Below, in pieces: positions 34,142 to 42,763 of a stretch of DNA of 55,284 nucleotides. The first letter of the stretch is position 1, and every line of letters begins with the position of its first letter. Location of the stretch: assembly GCA_002296055.1 (NCBI GenBank), contig DBHE01000034.1, forward strand, positions 1 to 55,284. The letters run 5' to 3'. The notes beneath the pieces are model-generated. The model was not told the origin of the DNA, ran no database searches, and was given only the letters and a program-made list of their open reading frames with translations. This DNA is from Pseudomonadaceae bacterium UBA836. Lineage in GTDB: Bacteria; Pseudomonadota; Gammaproteobacteria; Pseudomonadales; Pseudomonadaceae. The position numbers and the translations under genes are program-made.

Positions 34142-36340
34142 TCAGAAAGAGAGTTCGGCACTCAGGTAGTACTGGCTTTGGCTGTCGTACAGGTTCTCAT
34201 CCCAAGTCAGCGCCTCATCATCCAGACGTTCCTGCCAAGTCAGCGCCAGACTCAGTGCTGAACTGGCTGACAGTTCAAAGCGCTTTTCGAGCCGCAAATC
34301 GGCGCGCTCGAAACGGCGTTCGTTAAGCTCGTCAGCACCATAATAGAACAGGCTGCTGGTGAAGCCGGCGGGCCACTCGTGAATCCAGCCTGCGCTGCCT
34401 GAATGACGCGGGGTAAGTCGCTCGTCCAGCTTGTTACTCGCTTCATAAACGATATGAGCATAGGTTAGACGAAGGCGATCCGCGTACCCCAAGCGCCAGT
34501 CGACTTCTGCCTCGCCACCCCGAAACTCGACGCGCGAGTTGTTGTTGGGATAGAAGTCAGTGATCTTCAGGGGCTCGCTATTCATGTTGTCGATGCGTTC
34601 CTGGAAAAAGCGCACATCCAGCGATACACCTTGACGATTGAAGTTGCCGTGGTAACCAAGCTCCACGGCGCGCATGCGCTCCTGCTCCAGATCACCAGGC
34701 CCTATGCCGGTAGCGTAGTAAACGGGGTTGGCGGGTACGGGGCCACTGGCGTTTTTAATTGGGTAGCTCCAGTAAGCGTTGTTCTCATACATATCGGGGG
34801 AGCGGACCGCTTCCGAGTAGACCGCGCGGAGGCTGTGCAAGGGGGCTATGAAAAAGTGACCGGCAATTCGTGGAGAGAACGAGGTGCCAATGAGCCGGTC
34901 GTCTTCCAACATGCCACCCAACTGAAATAACCAGCGGGTATGCGGACGATACTCCAGGTTGGCGAACCCTTGGACGATGTGGTTCTCCACTGTGCCGCCA
35001 AAAAAAGTTTCCGAGGTGGCGCGGTCGTAGCGATAGCTCAGACCACTCATCAAGCGTAGCTGCTCATTTAACCGCAGGGTGTCCTGAACTTCGAGGTGTA
35101 TGCGGTTTTCTTCCATGTTGTGGTCGATGTCCCAGCACACCGGCTCACTGTTGCGGTAACCGTTGCGCGCTTGCTTAATGGCCTCGCCTAGAGCTCCGAG
35201 TTGATCGGTATATTCGCTGCCCAGGCTGATTTGCATCGCAGTACGCATGTCGTAGGCAGCATCGGCGTATTCCAAGAATTTGCTGACCCGGCGAGCTGCG
35301 GTGGGGTTCAGGTCGTACAACTGCTTGAGTTCATCGATGAATACGATCGGGCTGTCGCAGGCGCGCCAGGCCTGCTCACGGTTCATCTGCTGAGCATAGG
35401 CGAGGATCTGCACGCTATGGTCGGGGTTAATATCGTTCTTCCAAAGCCCCTGCAGCGAGTAGTCGCTTATCTGGCTATCTGAATCGGGATTGTGTTCGGT
35501 GATGGCGTAATCGTAGGCGCCCAGCGTGTCGCGGCTCGGTCGTAGCGCCTTTAGGTACGGCTCGTAATCGTAATAATACTGCTGCTTCGAGTGGCTGGCA
35601 GCGAGCTGCAGCTCCAAGGTCTGTTGGCGCGTGATGTTGAAAGCGCCGCTAAGATTGAAGCGTTCCAGTCGCCGACTATCGCGATACTCGACGCCTGGCT
35701 CCAGCATGTCGAAGCCGTCGTCGGCCACTCCGGAAAGGCTCAGGCGCCAATCGCTCTGTGCCAGCCGGAAGTGCTGACTTCCGTACCAGTCGCTGACGCC
35801 GCGGTCGCCCTGAGTGTACTTGAGCGTGGTGCCAGCATAGTCGCGAGGGTGTCGCGATATGATATTGATCACGCCCATCAGGGCGTTAGCACCGTAGGCC
35901 GCAGTGTTGGGCCCGCGAAACACCTCGATTCGTTCGATGTCTTCGATTGCCAGAGGGATGGCAGACCACTCGACCGTGGCAAAGCCAGGCCTGTAGACGG
36001 AGCGGCCGTCGACCAGCACCTGCATGCGCCGCGCTTCGCTGATATTGGTCCCGTGCAGGTTGACGTTCATCTGGTTGCCGGAGCGGTAGCCCACCATCAT
36101 GCCGGGCACCAGACGCATCAGCTCGGGGATGTCTCGCGCACCAGATGCACGAATCAACTGGCGGTCCAGTACCGTCATGCTCCCCGGCACTTCGGCCGGA
36201 CTCTGTTTCAGGCGGGTCGCGCTCAGGACGGTGGGTAGTTTCAGTTCGCCAAGTAGCGGGTCGTCGTCCAATGACTGAGCCTGCAAAGGCAGGCTGGAGC
36301 CCAACAGGGCGAGAGCAAGAATGTGGCGCGGCGCAGACAT
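34142..36340 (-). CDS. TonB-dependent outer-membrane receptor
   Basis: A 732-residue receptor. The signal peptide (1-22) is followed by a possible TonB box region (L-P-T-V-L-S-A-T-R), a plug domain (about 50-160) with P-E-L-M-R-L-V-P-G-M, V-L-V-D-G-R-S-V-Y and I-E-R-I-E-V-F-R-G-P-N-T-A-A-Y-G-A-N-A, and a 22-strand barrel ending Y-Y-L-S-A-E-L-S-F with the terminal Phe that the Bam complex reads. No extra N-terminal FecA-type signalling domain is seen. No Fur box was found in the promoter. Ligand unknown; the gene starts a run with a binding protein and a kinase. Confidence 0.93.
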   Translation of the reverse strand: MSAPRHILALALLGSSLPLQAQSLDDDPLLGELKLPTVLSATRLKQSPAEVPGSMTVLDRQLIRASGARDIPELMRLVPGMMVGYRSGNQMNVNLHGTNISEARRMQVLVDGRSVYRPGFATVEWSAIPLAIEDIERIEVFRGPNTAAYGANALMGVINIISRHPRDYAGTTLKYTQGDRGVSDWYGSQHFRLAQSDWRLSLSGVADDGFDMLEPGVEYRDSRRLERFNLSGAFNITRQQTLELQLAASHSKQQYYYDYEPYLKALRPSRDTLGAYDYAITEHNPDSDSQISDYSLQGLWKNDINPDHSVQILAYAQQMNREQAWRACDSPIVFIDELKQLYDLNPTAARRVSKFLEYADAAYDMRTAMQISLGSEYTDQLGALGEAIKQARNGYRNSEPVCWDIDHNMEENRIHLEVQDTLRLNEQLRLMSGLSYRYDRATSETFFGGTVENHIVQGFANLEYRPHTRWLFQLGGMLEDDRLIGTSFSPRIAGHFFIAPLHSLRAVYSEAVRSPDMYENNAYWSYPIKNASGPVPANPVYYATGIGPGDLEQERMRAVELGYHGNFNRQGVSLDVRFFQERIDNMNSEPLKITDFYPNNNSRVEFRGGEAEVDWRLGYADRLRLTYAHIVYEASNKLDERLTPRHSGSAGWIHEWPAGFTSSLFYYGADELNERRFERADLRLEKRFELSASSALSLALTWQERLDDEALTWDENLYDSQSQYYLSAELSF

Positions 36341-36383
36341 AGTGGTGGCACTTTGGTTCTTTATAGGAATGCGCCCATCTTAA

Positions 36384-36645
36384 GGAAGCACTGATTAATT
36401 CCACAAGCCCTCTGCGAGCGCTCAAGCGTGTAGCTGCAAGGCGCGATGTGCAGCCAATAGTGGTTCTATGGGCAAGCAGTGCAGCGCAGCAGATGCATGC
36501 TTGAGCGCTTGCCCTACGGGGCGCTCAGGTTGGGCCGCACTCTGCGTTGTGTTTTCTCGACAGGTCCAGACATGCCTTCGAAACCACGCCTTGATTGCGG
36601 CCCAACCTTAACGCCAGAGGGCATGCGGAATTAGTCAGTGCTTCC
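36384..36645. mobile_element. 262-bp MITE-like element with 19-bp terminal inverted repeats
   Basis: The ends GGAAGCACTGATTAATTCC (36384-36402) and GGAATTAGTCAGTGCTTCC (36627-36645) are inverted copies matching at 18 of 19 positions. Inside are two more perfect inverted repeats: an 11-bp pair (AGCGCTCAAGC, 36417-36427, with its complement at 36499-36509) and a 10-bp pair (TTGGGCCGCA, 36530-36539, with 36596-36605). The sequence can therefore fold into a multi-hairpin cruciform. It has no reading frame for a transposase, so any mobility would depend on an enzyme supplied elsewhere. A target-site duplication was not clear. Confidence 0.75.
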
Positions 36646-36718
36646 TCAACCAGTGCGGCAGGTTTTGCCAGCAGCAAATCGTCGCCAGTCTGCGCGCTTG
36701 TAGCCACGCATCCGGTGT

Positions 36719-36752
36719 GCAGCATTGATCGATGCTGCGCTGGGCTTATACT
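36719..36752 (+). promoter_or_regulatory. gpsA promoter with overlapping palindrome
   Basis: TTGATC (36725-36730), a 16-bp spacer and TATACT (36747-36752) make a good sigma70 promoter. The -35 lies within the inverted repeat GCAGCAT-N6-ATGCTGC (36719-36738), which may be an operator. AAGGA precedes the ATG. Confidence 0.6.
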
Positions 36753-36782
36753 GGCGCCAGATTCATTATCTAAGGATGTTGC

Positions 36783-37823
36783 ATGACCGATCGCAAAGCG
36801 TCTGTCTGTGTGTTGGGTGGGGGCAGCTTTGGTACGACGCTGGCCAACCTTATGGCCCGTGAGGGTGTGCCGGTAACTCTGTGGCTGCGTGACCCCGATG
36901 TCGCCCGTCAAATCCGCGAGCAGCATGAGAATCCGCGCTACCTGCCGGGTATCGCGCTGGATGAGCGCCTGTCGGTGACCACCGACATCAATGCCGCTTT
37001 GGCCGCTGCCGAGCTGGTGTTTCTGGCCATCCCGTCCAGTTCCTTCCGCGCGGTGCTGCAACAAATTGGCTCTCAATTGGCTGGCAAGCAGGTGGTGAGT
37101 ACCACCAAGGGCATCGAGCAGCCGGGCTTTTTGATGATGAGCCAGATAGTTGAACAAGAAGCGCCGGACGCCCATGTTGCGGTGCTATCTGGCCCCAACC
37201 TGGCCAAGGAGATCGCTGCCGGCGAGCTGACCGCCACCGTGGTGGCCAGCGAGGACGAGCAACTGTGTCGCGATGTGCAGGCGGTGCTCGGTTGCGCCAA
37301 TCTGCGCGTCTATGCCAGCCAGGACCGCTACGGCGTGGAGCTGGGCGGCGCGCTGAAGAACGTCTACGCGATTATCTCCGGGATGGCGGCGGCGCTGGGC
37401 ATGGGCGAGAACACCAAAGCGATGCTGATTACCCGTGCGCTTGCGGAGATGACCCGTTTTGCCGTGCATATGGGGGCCAATCCGTTGACCTTCCTGGGGC
37501 TGGCCGGCGTTGGTGACCTGATTGTCACCTGCGTGTCGCCGCAGTCGCGCAACTTTCAGGTGGGTCATGCACTCGGCAAGGGTGAGACGCTGGAGCAGGG
37601 CGTGGCACGGCTCGGCCAGGTGGCCGAGGGCGTGAATACCCTCAAGGTGCTCAAGCAAAAGGCCGCGGAGGAAGGCGTGTATATGCCGCTGGTTGATGGC
37701 CTGTACGCCATTGTGTTTGAACAAAAGCCGCTACCGGCGGTGATTGCTCGGCTGATGTCGGCTGAGCAGAAAAACGATGTCGAATTCGCTGCCTTTATGT
37801 CAGCAGCGCCGGCCAAGTCTTGA
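36783..37823 (+). CDS. gpsA: glycerol-3-phosphate dehydrogenase [NAD(P)+]
   Basis: A 346-residue cytosolic enzyme reducing dihydroxyacetone phosphate to sn-glycerol 3-phosphate, the backbone of phospholipids. The N-terminal dinucleotide fold has [11 protein letters not shown] (11-21). The [15 protein letters not shown] block holds the catalytic Lys, and the C-terminal domain has N-F-Q-V-G. Length fits the family. DUF4389 and sixA genes follow closely, a Pseudomonas arrangement. Confidence 0.98.
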   Translation: MTDRKASVCVLGGGSFGTTLANLMAREGVPVTLWLRDPDVARQIREQHENPRYLPGIALDERLSVTTDINAALAAAELVFLAIPSSSFRAVLQQIGSQLAGKQVVSTTKGIEQPGFLMMSQIVEQEAPDAHVAVLSGPNLAKEIAAGELTATVVASEDEQLCRDVQAVLGCANLRVYASQDRYGVELGGALKNVYAIISGMAAALGMGENTKAMLITRALAEMTRFAVHMGANPLTFLGLAGVGDLIVTCVSPQSRNFQVGHALGKGETLEQGVARLGQVAEGVNTLKVLKQKAAEEGVYMPLVDGLYAIVFEQKPLPAVIARLMSAEQKNDVEFAAFMSAAPAKS

Positions 37824-37832
37824 GGAGAGTCT

Positions 37833-38159
37833 GTGAATACGTTTTTGAGCAATCTGTGCTCGGCTGATTTCTGGTTGCGTCTTGTGTACGTGGTGTTTTT
37901 CGCGCTGGCCTGGCAGGTAGCTGAGGTCGCTCTGGCGGTGCTGACACTGGTTCAGATTGCCTACCGCCTGTTCAGCGGCGAGCCTGATGCTGACTGCGCG
38001 CGCTGGGGTAGAAGCTTGTCGCAGTTCGTCTGGCAGAGTGGTCGTTATTTGACTGGTGCGAGCGAGCAGAAGCCCTGGCCCTTCAGTGACTGGCCGGACG
38101 GCAACGCACAGTGGACCACGCAGCCCCAAGACCTGGACCGGCAGCGGGAGCAGCGGTGA
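37833..38159 (+). CDS. DUF4389 membrane protein
   Basis: A 108-residue protein starting at GTG 37833 (GAGGAG upstream, 9 bp after gpsA). It has two hydrophobic segments (about 13-30 and 33-48) and the block F-W-L-R-L-V-Y-V-V-F-F-A-L-A-W-Q-V-A, then F-S-G-E-P, F-x-x-Q-x-G-R-Y-L-T and P-W-P-F-S-D-W-P, all typical of DUF4389. Function unknown. The stop overlaps the sixA GTG start (GTGA). Confidence 0.9.
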   Translation: MNTFLSNLCSADFWLRLVYVVFFALAWQVAEVALAVLTLVQIAYRLFSGEPDADCARWGRSLSQFVWQSGRYLTGASEQKPWPFSDWPDGNAQWTTQPQDLDRQREQR

Positions 38160-38626
38160 GAGTCTGGATCTTGCGCCACGGCCAGGCAGCGGCGCAGGCG
38201 CCAACCGACCCTGAGCGCCCGCTGACGGCGGCGGGCGAGCAGGAGGTGCGCAGCATGTGTCGGCTGCTGGCGGGCCAACCCTTGGACACCATCCTGGCCA
38301 GCCCCTACCTCCGTGCCCAGCAGACAGCGTCCCTGGTGGCGGGTGAGCTTGGTTTTGCGCGCGGGGTGTCGACCGCTCCCTGGCTGACGCCGGACGATGA
38401 CCCTGCTGAGGTGCTGGGTTTTCTGGCCGAGCGAGGCGAACAGAACCTGCTGCTGGTCAGCCACCAACCGCTGGTCAGCCAATTATTGAGCCTACTGTGT
38501 GAAGGGCATCGACGAGCGCACGTGCCTATGCCTACCGCTGGGCTGGCCTGCGTCGACACTGACTTTGTGGCAGCCGGTCTGGGCAACCTGCAACTGCTGC
38601 AAAGCCCAGCGCAGCTGGCTGACTGA
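38156..38626 (+). CDS. sixA: phosphohistidine phosphatase SixA
   Basis: A 156-residue histidine phosphatase from GTG 38156, overlapping DUF4389 by 4 bp. R-H-G-Q at residues 7-10 holds the catalytic His8. Later blocks are R-P-L-T-A-A-G, S-P-Y-L-R-A-Q-Q-T-A, and the second active-site His in L-L-V-S-H-Q-P-L-V. SixA removes phosphate from phosphohistidine in Hpt or PTS proteins, so it could act on the relay that serves the hybrid kinase in this window, though that is only a possibility. Confidence 0.93.
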   Translation: MRVWILRHGQAAAQAPTDPERPLTAAGEQEVRSMCRLLAGQPLDTILASPYLRAQQTASLVAGELGFARGVSTAPWLTPDDDPAEVLGFLAERGEQNLLLVSHQPLVSQLLSLLCEGHRRAHVPMPTAGLACVDTDFVAAGLGNLQLLQSPAQLAD

Positions 38627-38723
38627 TCAACAGTACTTGCTTCGCTCTACGACGGCCTTGTCGGCGTCTGTCTGCTGGGATAGTGTGAGCGCAGATTCCA
38701 GCGGTCGGTCGCGCTCCTAGTGG

Positions 38724-38752
38724 CCGCCGCCACAATAATAATGATTCGGCGG
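38724..38752 (+). promoter_or_regulatory. hairpin overlapping the ribosome site of the acyl-CoA synthetase gene
   Basis: CCGCCG (38724-38729) and CGGCGG (38747-38752) form a 6-bp GC stem with an A/T-rich 17-base loop. The 3' arm touches the GGAG ribosome site, so it may limit translation. Weak, since the stem is short. Confidence 0.3.
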
Positions 38753-38760
38753 AGCAGAGC

Positions 38761-40437
38761 ATGGGTGCATTGGCAACGCAGCCTGCGACGGCGTTAGAGG
38801 CCTTTTTGCGACAGGAGGCCCTGCGTCCGAGCAGTACCTATCTTATTCAACCGCTGCCAGACGGCAGTGTGCAGAAGTTCAGCTGGGCCGAGGTGGGCGA
38901 CCAGGCGCGCCGAGCGGCGGCCTACCTTGCGGGCCTGCAGTTGCCACCGGGCAGCTGCATTGGTCTGCTGGCACGCAACTGCGCGCATTGGATAATCGCC
39001 GACCTGGCGGTTTGGATGGCCGGGCACGTTTCAGTGCCGCTTCACCCCAATCTCCCAGCCGACGCCATCGCCCAGGTGGCGCGCCACGCCGAGTTGCAAG
39101 CCATTTTTATCGGGCACCTTGAAGAGTGGTCGGCCCAGCGTCCGGGGCTGCCGGCCGAGGTCCATCGGTTGGCATTGCCGCAAGGGCCGGAGGAACAAGG
39201 ACTGGTGCCCTGGAGCCAGGTGCAGCAGCAGGCTCCCGCCGAGCCGATAATGCCAAGCGCCGATCAGCTGGCCACCATCATTTACACCTCTGGCACAACG
39301 GGCGTGCCCAAAGGGGTTATGTTGAGTTTCGCCAGCATGTTTCTGGCGGCAACCAACTTCCTTCGCCTGTTCACCATATCGGTCGATGATCGGATGCTGT
39401 GTTATCAGTCTCTGAGCCACATTGGTGAGCGGCAGTTTGTCGAAATTACCTCGTTGCTGGGTGGGCAGCAGGTGCATTTTGTCGAGCGTGCCGACACGTT
39501 TTTGCGCGACACACGCCGCGCCAGGCCGACCCTGTTCTTTGCCGCGCCGCGTATCTGGCAAGACTGTATGGATGCCTGCTTGCAGCGCTGGTCGCCGCGC
39601 TGGCTGGCGCTGCGTTTGCGTTTGCCGCTGCTTGGCGCGCGCCAGGGGCGGCAAGTGTTGGCGTATCTGGGGCTGGATCAGGTGCGCTATGCGGTCAGCG
39701 GCGCGGCTCGTCTCAAACCGGTCTTGCAAACCTGGTTTGCCGGATTGGGTCTGCACGTGGTGGAAGCCTACGGCATGACCGAAAACTGCGGCTACTCGCA
39801 CCTGGGTCGTCCCAGCCGTCCGCGCCCGGGCTACATCGGCTTGCCCAATCCGGGGGTGGAATGTCGGCTCGATGAGCAGGGTCAGATAATGGTGCGCAGC
39901 AAAACGCTGATGATGGGCTATCACAAAGACCCGGCGCGCACCGCCGAAGTGCTGGATGAAGCTGGTTTTCTGCACACAGGCGATGTGGGCGAAATCGATC
40001 AGGAGGGCTTTTTGCGCCTCACCGGCCGTGTGAAGGACATCTTCAAAACCTCGCGCGGGCGCTATGTCGTCCCGGCGCCGATTGAACAGCAGTTGATGGA
40101 CGATGCGCTGATTGATGAGGCCTGCGTGGTGGGTCAGGATCTGCCGCAGCCGCTGGCACTGGTCCGGCTCAGCCCTCAGGCGCCGGATAGGCAGGCGGCA
40201 CAGCGGCAACTGCAGACTGTGCTGGAGGCGGTTAATCTAGCGCTCCCCAGTACCGAGCGGCTGGGTTGCCTGGTGGTGGTTGAGCAGGCCTGGGACATTG
40301 CAGGTGGCTTTCGCACACCGACCCACAAGCTGCGGCGCAACGTGGTAGAGGCGACCTATCATGATCACTTTCATCACTGGCTAGTCAGCGGGCAAGGCGT
40401 GCTCTGGCACGCTGACAACGAGGAGAGCAGTACATGA
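38761..40437 (+). CDS. long-chain acyl-CoA synthetase-like AMP-binding enzyme
   Basis: A 558-residue adenylate-forming enzyme. Phosphate loop I-I-Y-T-S-G-T-T-G-V-P-K-G (173-185), Y-Q-S-L-S-H-I-G-E-R-Q, E-A-Y-G-M-T-E-N-C-G-Y, H-T-G-D-V-G-E-I-D, then G-R-V-K-D-I-F-K-T-S-R-G-R-Y-V-V-P resemble the long-chain FadD15/ACSL type, in which the G-R-x-K-D-x-F-K-T motif is used. The C-terminus has T-P-T-H-K-L-R-R-N. It overlaps the thioesterase gene by 4 bp, so activation and hydrolysis of acyl-CoA are coupled in one operon. Confidence 0.91.
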   Translation: MGALATQPATALEAFLRQEALRPSSTYLIQPLPDGSVQKFSWAEVGDQARRAAAYLAGLQLPPGSCIGLLARNCAHWIIADLAVWMAGHVSVPLHPNLPADAIAQVARHAELQAIFIGHLEEWSAQRPGLPAEVHRLALPQGPEEQGLVPWSQVQQQAPAEPIMPSADQLATIIYTSGTTGVPKGVMLSFASMFLAATNFLRLFTISVDDRMLCYQSLSHIGERQFVEITSLLGGQQVHFVERADTFLRDTRRARPTLFFAAPRIWQDCMDACLQRWSPRWLALRLRLPLLGARQGRQVLAYLGLDQVRYAVSGAARLKPVLQTWFAGLGLHVVEAYGMTENCGYSHLGRPSRPRPGYIGLPNPGVECRLDEQGQIMVRSKTLMMGYHKDPARTAEVLDEAGFLHTGDVGEIDQEGFLRLTGRVKDIFKTSRGRYVVPAPIEQQLMDDALIDEACVVGQDLPQPLALVRLSPQAPDRQAAQRQLQTVLEAVNLALPSTERLGCLVVVEQAWDIAGGFRTPTHKLRRNVVEATYHDHFHHWLVSGQGVLWHADNEESST

Positions 40438-40862
40438 GCATCTGGCATCAACCCTTGGATATCGAGCGCCTGAACGCGCCGGGTCCGCATATCAACACGT
40501 TGCTGGATATTCGCATCGAGGAGGCTGGCGACAACTGGATGCGTGCCAGCATGCCGGTCGACCAACGTACGCATCAGCCCTACGGCATTCTGCATGGCGG
40601 CGCGTCTGTGGTGTTGGCCGAAAGTGTCGGCAGCATAGCGTCCTATGCCTGCATTGATTCCAGTACGCATTACTGCGTGGGATTGGATGTCAACGCCAAC
40701 CACTTGCGTGCGGTGCGCTCTGGCCGTGTGACGGCCCTGGCAACGGCGGTGCACGTGGGCCGCACGACCCATGTTTGGGATATTCGCCTGACGGACGAGC
40801 AGGGCAATATGACCTGCATCGCGCGTCTGACCATGGCCATAGTGCCGCTTAAAAACGCTTAA
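40434..40862 (+). CDS. PaaI-type hotdog thioesterase
   Basis: A 142-residue hotdog-fold thioesterase. Q-P-Y-G-I-L-H-G-G-A-S-V-V-L-A-E-S-V-G-S at about residues 43-62 holds the conserved H-G-G and Glu of the active site, and the following V-G-L-D-V-N-A-N-H-L-R block is characteristic of PaaI/MenI-like enzymes. It should hydrolyse an acyl-CoA, perhaps one made by the preceding synthetase. ATGA overlap with that gene. Confidence 0.93.
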   Translation: MSIWHQPLDIERLNAPGPHINTLLDIRIEEAGDNWMRASMPVDQRTHQPYGILHGGASVVLAESVGSIASYACIDSSTHYCVGLDVNANHLRAVRSGRVTALATAVHVGRTTHVWDIRLTDEQGNMTCIARLTMAIVPLKNA

Positions 40863-40981
40863 TGCAGGCCGAATCGGCCATCTATGGGTCTGTATTCACA
40901 GTACCGCTCGCGCTTGCCTGCGTGCCGTCTGCCCAGTAGATTCCTGCAGCATTCCGTTATTTACCGTCTGCCGGAGGCTGC

Positions 40982-41845
40982 ATGACCCTCTCAAGCCATG
41001 AAGTGCGTTTTTCCCTGTCCGGGATCGAGGTGGCCGGAAAGGCCTGGGGCGAGCCGGGCGGGTTACCGGTCATCGGTATGCATGGCTGGCTGGATAATGC
41101 CGCTACCTTCGATTTGATCGCCCCCGCGCTAGATGGGGTCTATCTAGTCGCCCTGGATTTGCCTGGTCACGGCCTGTCTGGGCATCTGCCGGCTGGCGGC
41201 TATAGCCTCTGGCAACAAGCCGCTACGGTGTTGCAGGTAGCCGAAGACTTGGGATGGGAGCGTTTTGCGCTGCTTGGACACTCAATGGGGGCCATCATCA
41301 GCGGCATTCTGGCGGGCAGCCTGCCGGAGCGCATCATCGGCGCAGCCATGATTGATGGGCTAATGCCCTTTACCTCCGAAGCTGACGATGCGCCCCGACA
41401 GATGGCGCGATTTTTCAATTCCAGCCTGCAGTTAGGCAATAAACGTAAACCGGTTTATGACAGTGCCGACAAGGCCATTTCGGCGCGCGTGCTGGGCGGC
41501 ACCACACCCATCACTCGCGAGGCTGCCGGCCGGTTGGTCGAGCGTGGACTGATGCCACATGATGGTGGCTGGACCTGGCGCACCGACCCGCAGTTGATGT
41601 TGCCTTCGCCGTTACGCCTGACACAGCGCCACGCCACCTCGTTTATCGAGAACATTAGTGCGCCGACCTGTCTGGTGCTGGCCAACCAGGGTGTGATGCA
41701 CAAGCACCCTGAGGTGTTGGCGCGTATCGATGCGTTCAGTCATCTGCAGATTCATCGCGTTGATGGCGGGCACCATTTGCACTTGGAAGAGCAGGCGGCC
41801 AGCGTTGCTGACATCCTGAAAGACTTCTACACAAGCCTGAGCTGA
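40982..41845 (+). CDS. alpha/beta hydrolase
   Basis: A 287-residue hydrolase. H-G-W-L-D-N (35-40) is the oxyanion region, the nucleophile elbow is G-H-S-M-G (Ser101), and the catalytic His is in V-D-G-G-H-H-L-H (about 263-266). An Asp near 250 would complete the triad. It starts at ATG 40982 behind GGAGG. Members at this locus in Pseudomonas are annotated as hydrolases of unknown substrate. Confidence 0.9.
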   Translation: MTLSSHEVRFSLSGIEVAGKAWGEPGGLPVIGMHGWLDNAATFDLIAPALDGVYLVALDLPGHGLSGHLPAGGYSLWQQAATVLQVAEDLGWERFALLGHSMGAIISGILAGSLPERIIGAAMIDGLMPFTSEADDAPRQMARFFNSSLQLGNKRKPVYDSADKAISARVLGGTTPITREAAGRLVERGLMPHDGGWTWRTDPQLMLPSPLRLTQRHATSFIENISAPTCLVLANQGVMHKHPEVLARIDAFSHLQIHRVDGGHHLHLEEQAASVADILKDFYTSLS

Positions 41846-41875
41846 CCCATCGGCCCAGTCGCGGTATCCTCGGAG

Positions 41876-41927
41876 TATAAGTGCGGCGCGCCAGCGCCCA
41901 CACAACGATGCCCGCAGGCGGGCGCTG
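41876..41927 (+). promoter_or_regulatory. -10 box and two mutually exclusive hairpins before the DUF4892 gene
   Basis: TATAAG (41876-41881) could be a -10 with a poor -35. The following leader can form either CAGCGCCC/GGGCGCTG (41892-41899 with 41920-41927) or GCCCGC-AG-GCGGGC (41910-41923). The two share 41920-41923. The first ends directly at the GAGGAG ribosome site, so a switch between them could alter translation. Confidence 0.35.
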
Positions 41928-41936
41928 AGGAGATGC

Positions 41937-42755
41937 ATGGGGTCAATAACACGAAGCGCGTCGCTGCTGCTTGCCGGGCTGTTGTCGTCCGGCTCGCTGT
42001 TGGCCGAAGACGCCGTGTCGACACTGGTTGTCGAACCTTTCACCCATTCACGACTGGTTGACCAGCGTCTGCAGGCGCAGGCCGATCAACCCGTGGTTAT
42101 CGGCAGTATTCGTCGTATCAACAACCAATTGCGCGCCGAACGAGAAGTTCGCGCCAGTGGTGAGCTGGCCTCGGTCAGTTGGCAGGTTACCGACGGCTAC
42201 GCGCCCGAGGCAGCCTTCAGTCATGTGTTGGCTCAGTTGCTGGAGCAGCCGCATACCCTGTTGTACGCCTGTGATGGCCGCGAGTGCGGCAGTAGCAGCC
42301 TGTGGGCCAACCAGGTGCTGCACAACGCGCGACTCTATGGTCCGGACGAAGATCAGCGCTATCTGGCGCTGCGCCTGGATGCTGAGCCGCAGCGCTTTGT
42401 GACGCTCTACAGCATTACCCGAGGCAACCGTCGCAGCTATCTCAACATGAGTCAGCTTACGCCCGATCAGCCGGTCGAGCAGACGCTATACCCGACCCCC
42501 TCAACCTTGCTGAAGGTGTTGCGCAGTGAAGACAGCCTGGCCCTGCCGGCGCTGGACGATGCCGCCACCCGCGCCGATTGGACGCGCCTGCTGGTGCGCA
42601 TGATGCGGTTGGATTCATTACTGCGAGTGCGGCTTGACGGTGCAGCAGCTCCGCAGCTCGCCAGCGATATGAAGGCCGCAGGCGTAGCCACCTCAAGGCT
42701 CCAGCTCGGTGAGCCTGAGCCTGCGGAGGGGGTGCTGCTGCAGCGGATCCGCTGA
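41937..42755 (+). CDS. DUF4892 exported protein
   Basis: A 272-residue protein with a signal peptide (1-23, ending SLLAED). Conserved elements include I-x-R-I-N-N-Q-L, G-x-A-x-x-x-x-F-x-H-V-L-A-Q-L, the C-D-G-R-E-C-G-S-S-S-L-W-A-N-Q-V-L-x-N-A-R-L-Y-G-P-D block and R-Y-L-A-L-R-L, matching DUF4892, a periplasmic family of Pseudomonas with unknown role. The C-terminal part is helical and may be OmpA-related in some members. The CDGREC pair could form a disulfide. Its stop is 8 bp from the convergent acylase gene. Confidence 0.9.
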   Translation: MGSITRSASLLLAGLLSSGSLLAEDAVSTLVVEPFTHSRLVDQRLQAQADQPVVIGSIRRINNQLRAEREVRASGELASVSWQVTDGYAPEAAFSHVLAQLLEQPHTLLYACDGRECGSSSLWANQVLHNARLYGPDEDQRYLALRLDAEPQRFVTLYSITRGNRRSYLNMSQLTPDQPVEQTLYPTPSTLLKVLRSEDSLALPALDDAATRADWTRLLVRMMRLDSLLRVRLDGAAAPQLASDMKAAGVATSRLQLGEPEPAEGVLLQRIR

Positions 42756-42763
42756 GCGAGCGC

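Larger units (their letters stand above)
36341..36782. other. 442-bp intergenic region between the TonB receptor and gpsA
   Basis: No gene is seen. It holds, in order: a -10-like TATAAA for the receptor gene on the minus strand (36365-36360), the 262-bp MITE-like element, and the gpsA promoter. Confidence 0.7.

Noticed and set aside
36341..36383. Fur box before the TonB-dependent receptor
   Set aside because: No GATAAT-type repeat array is present; iron control is not supported by sequence.
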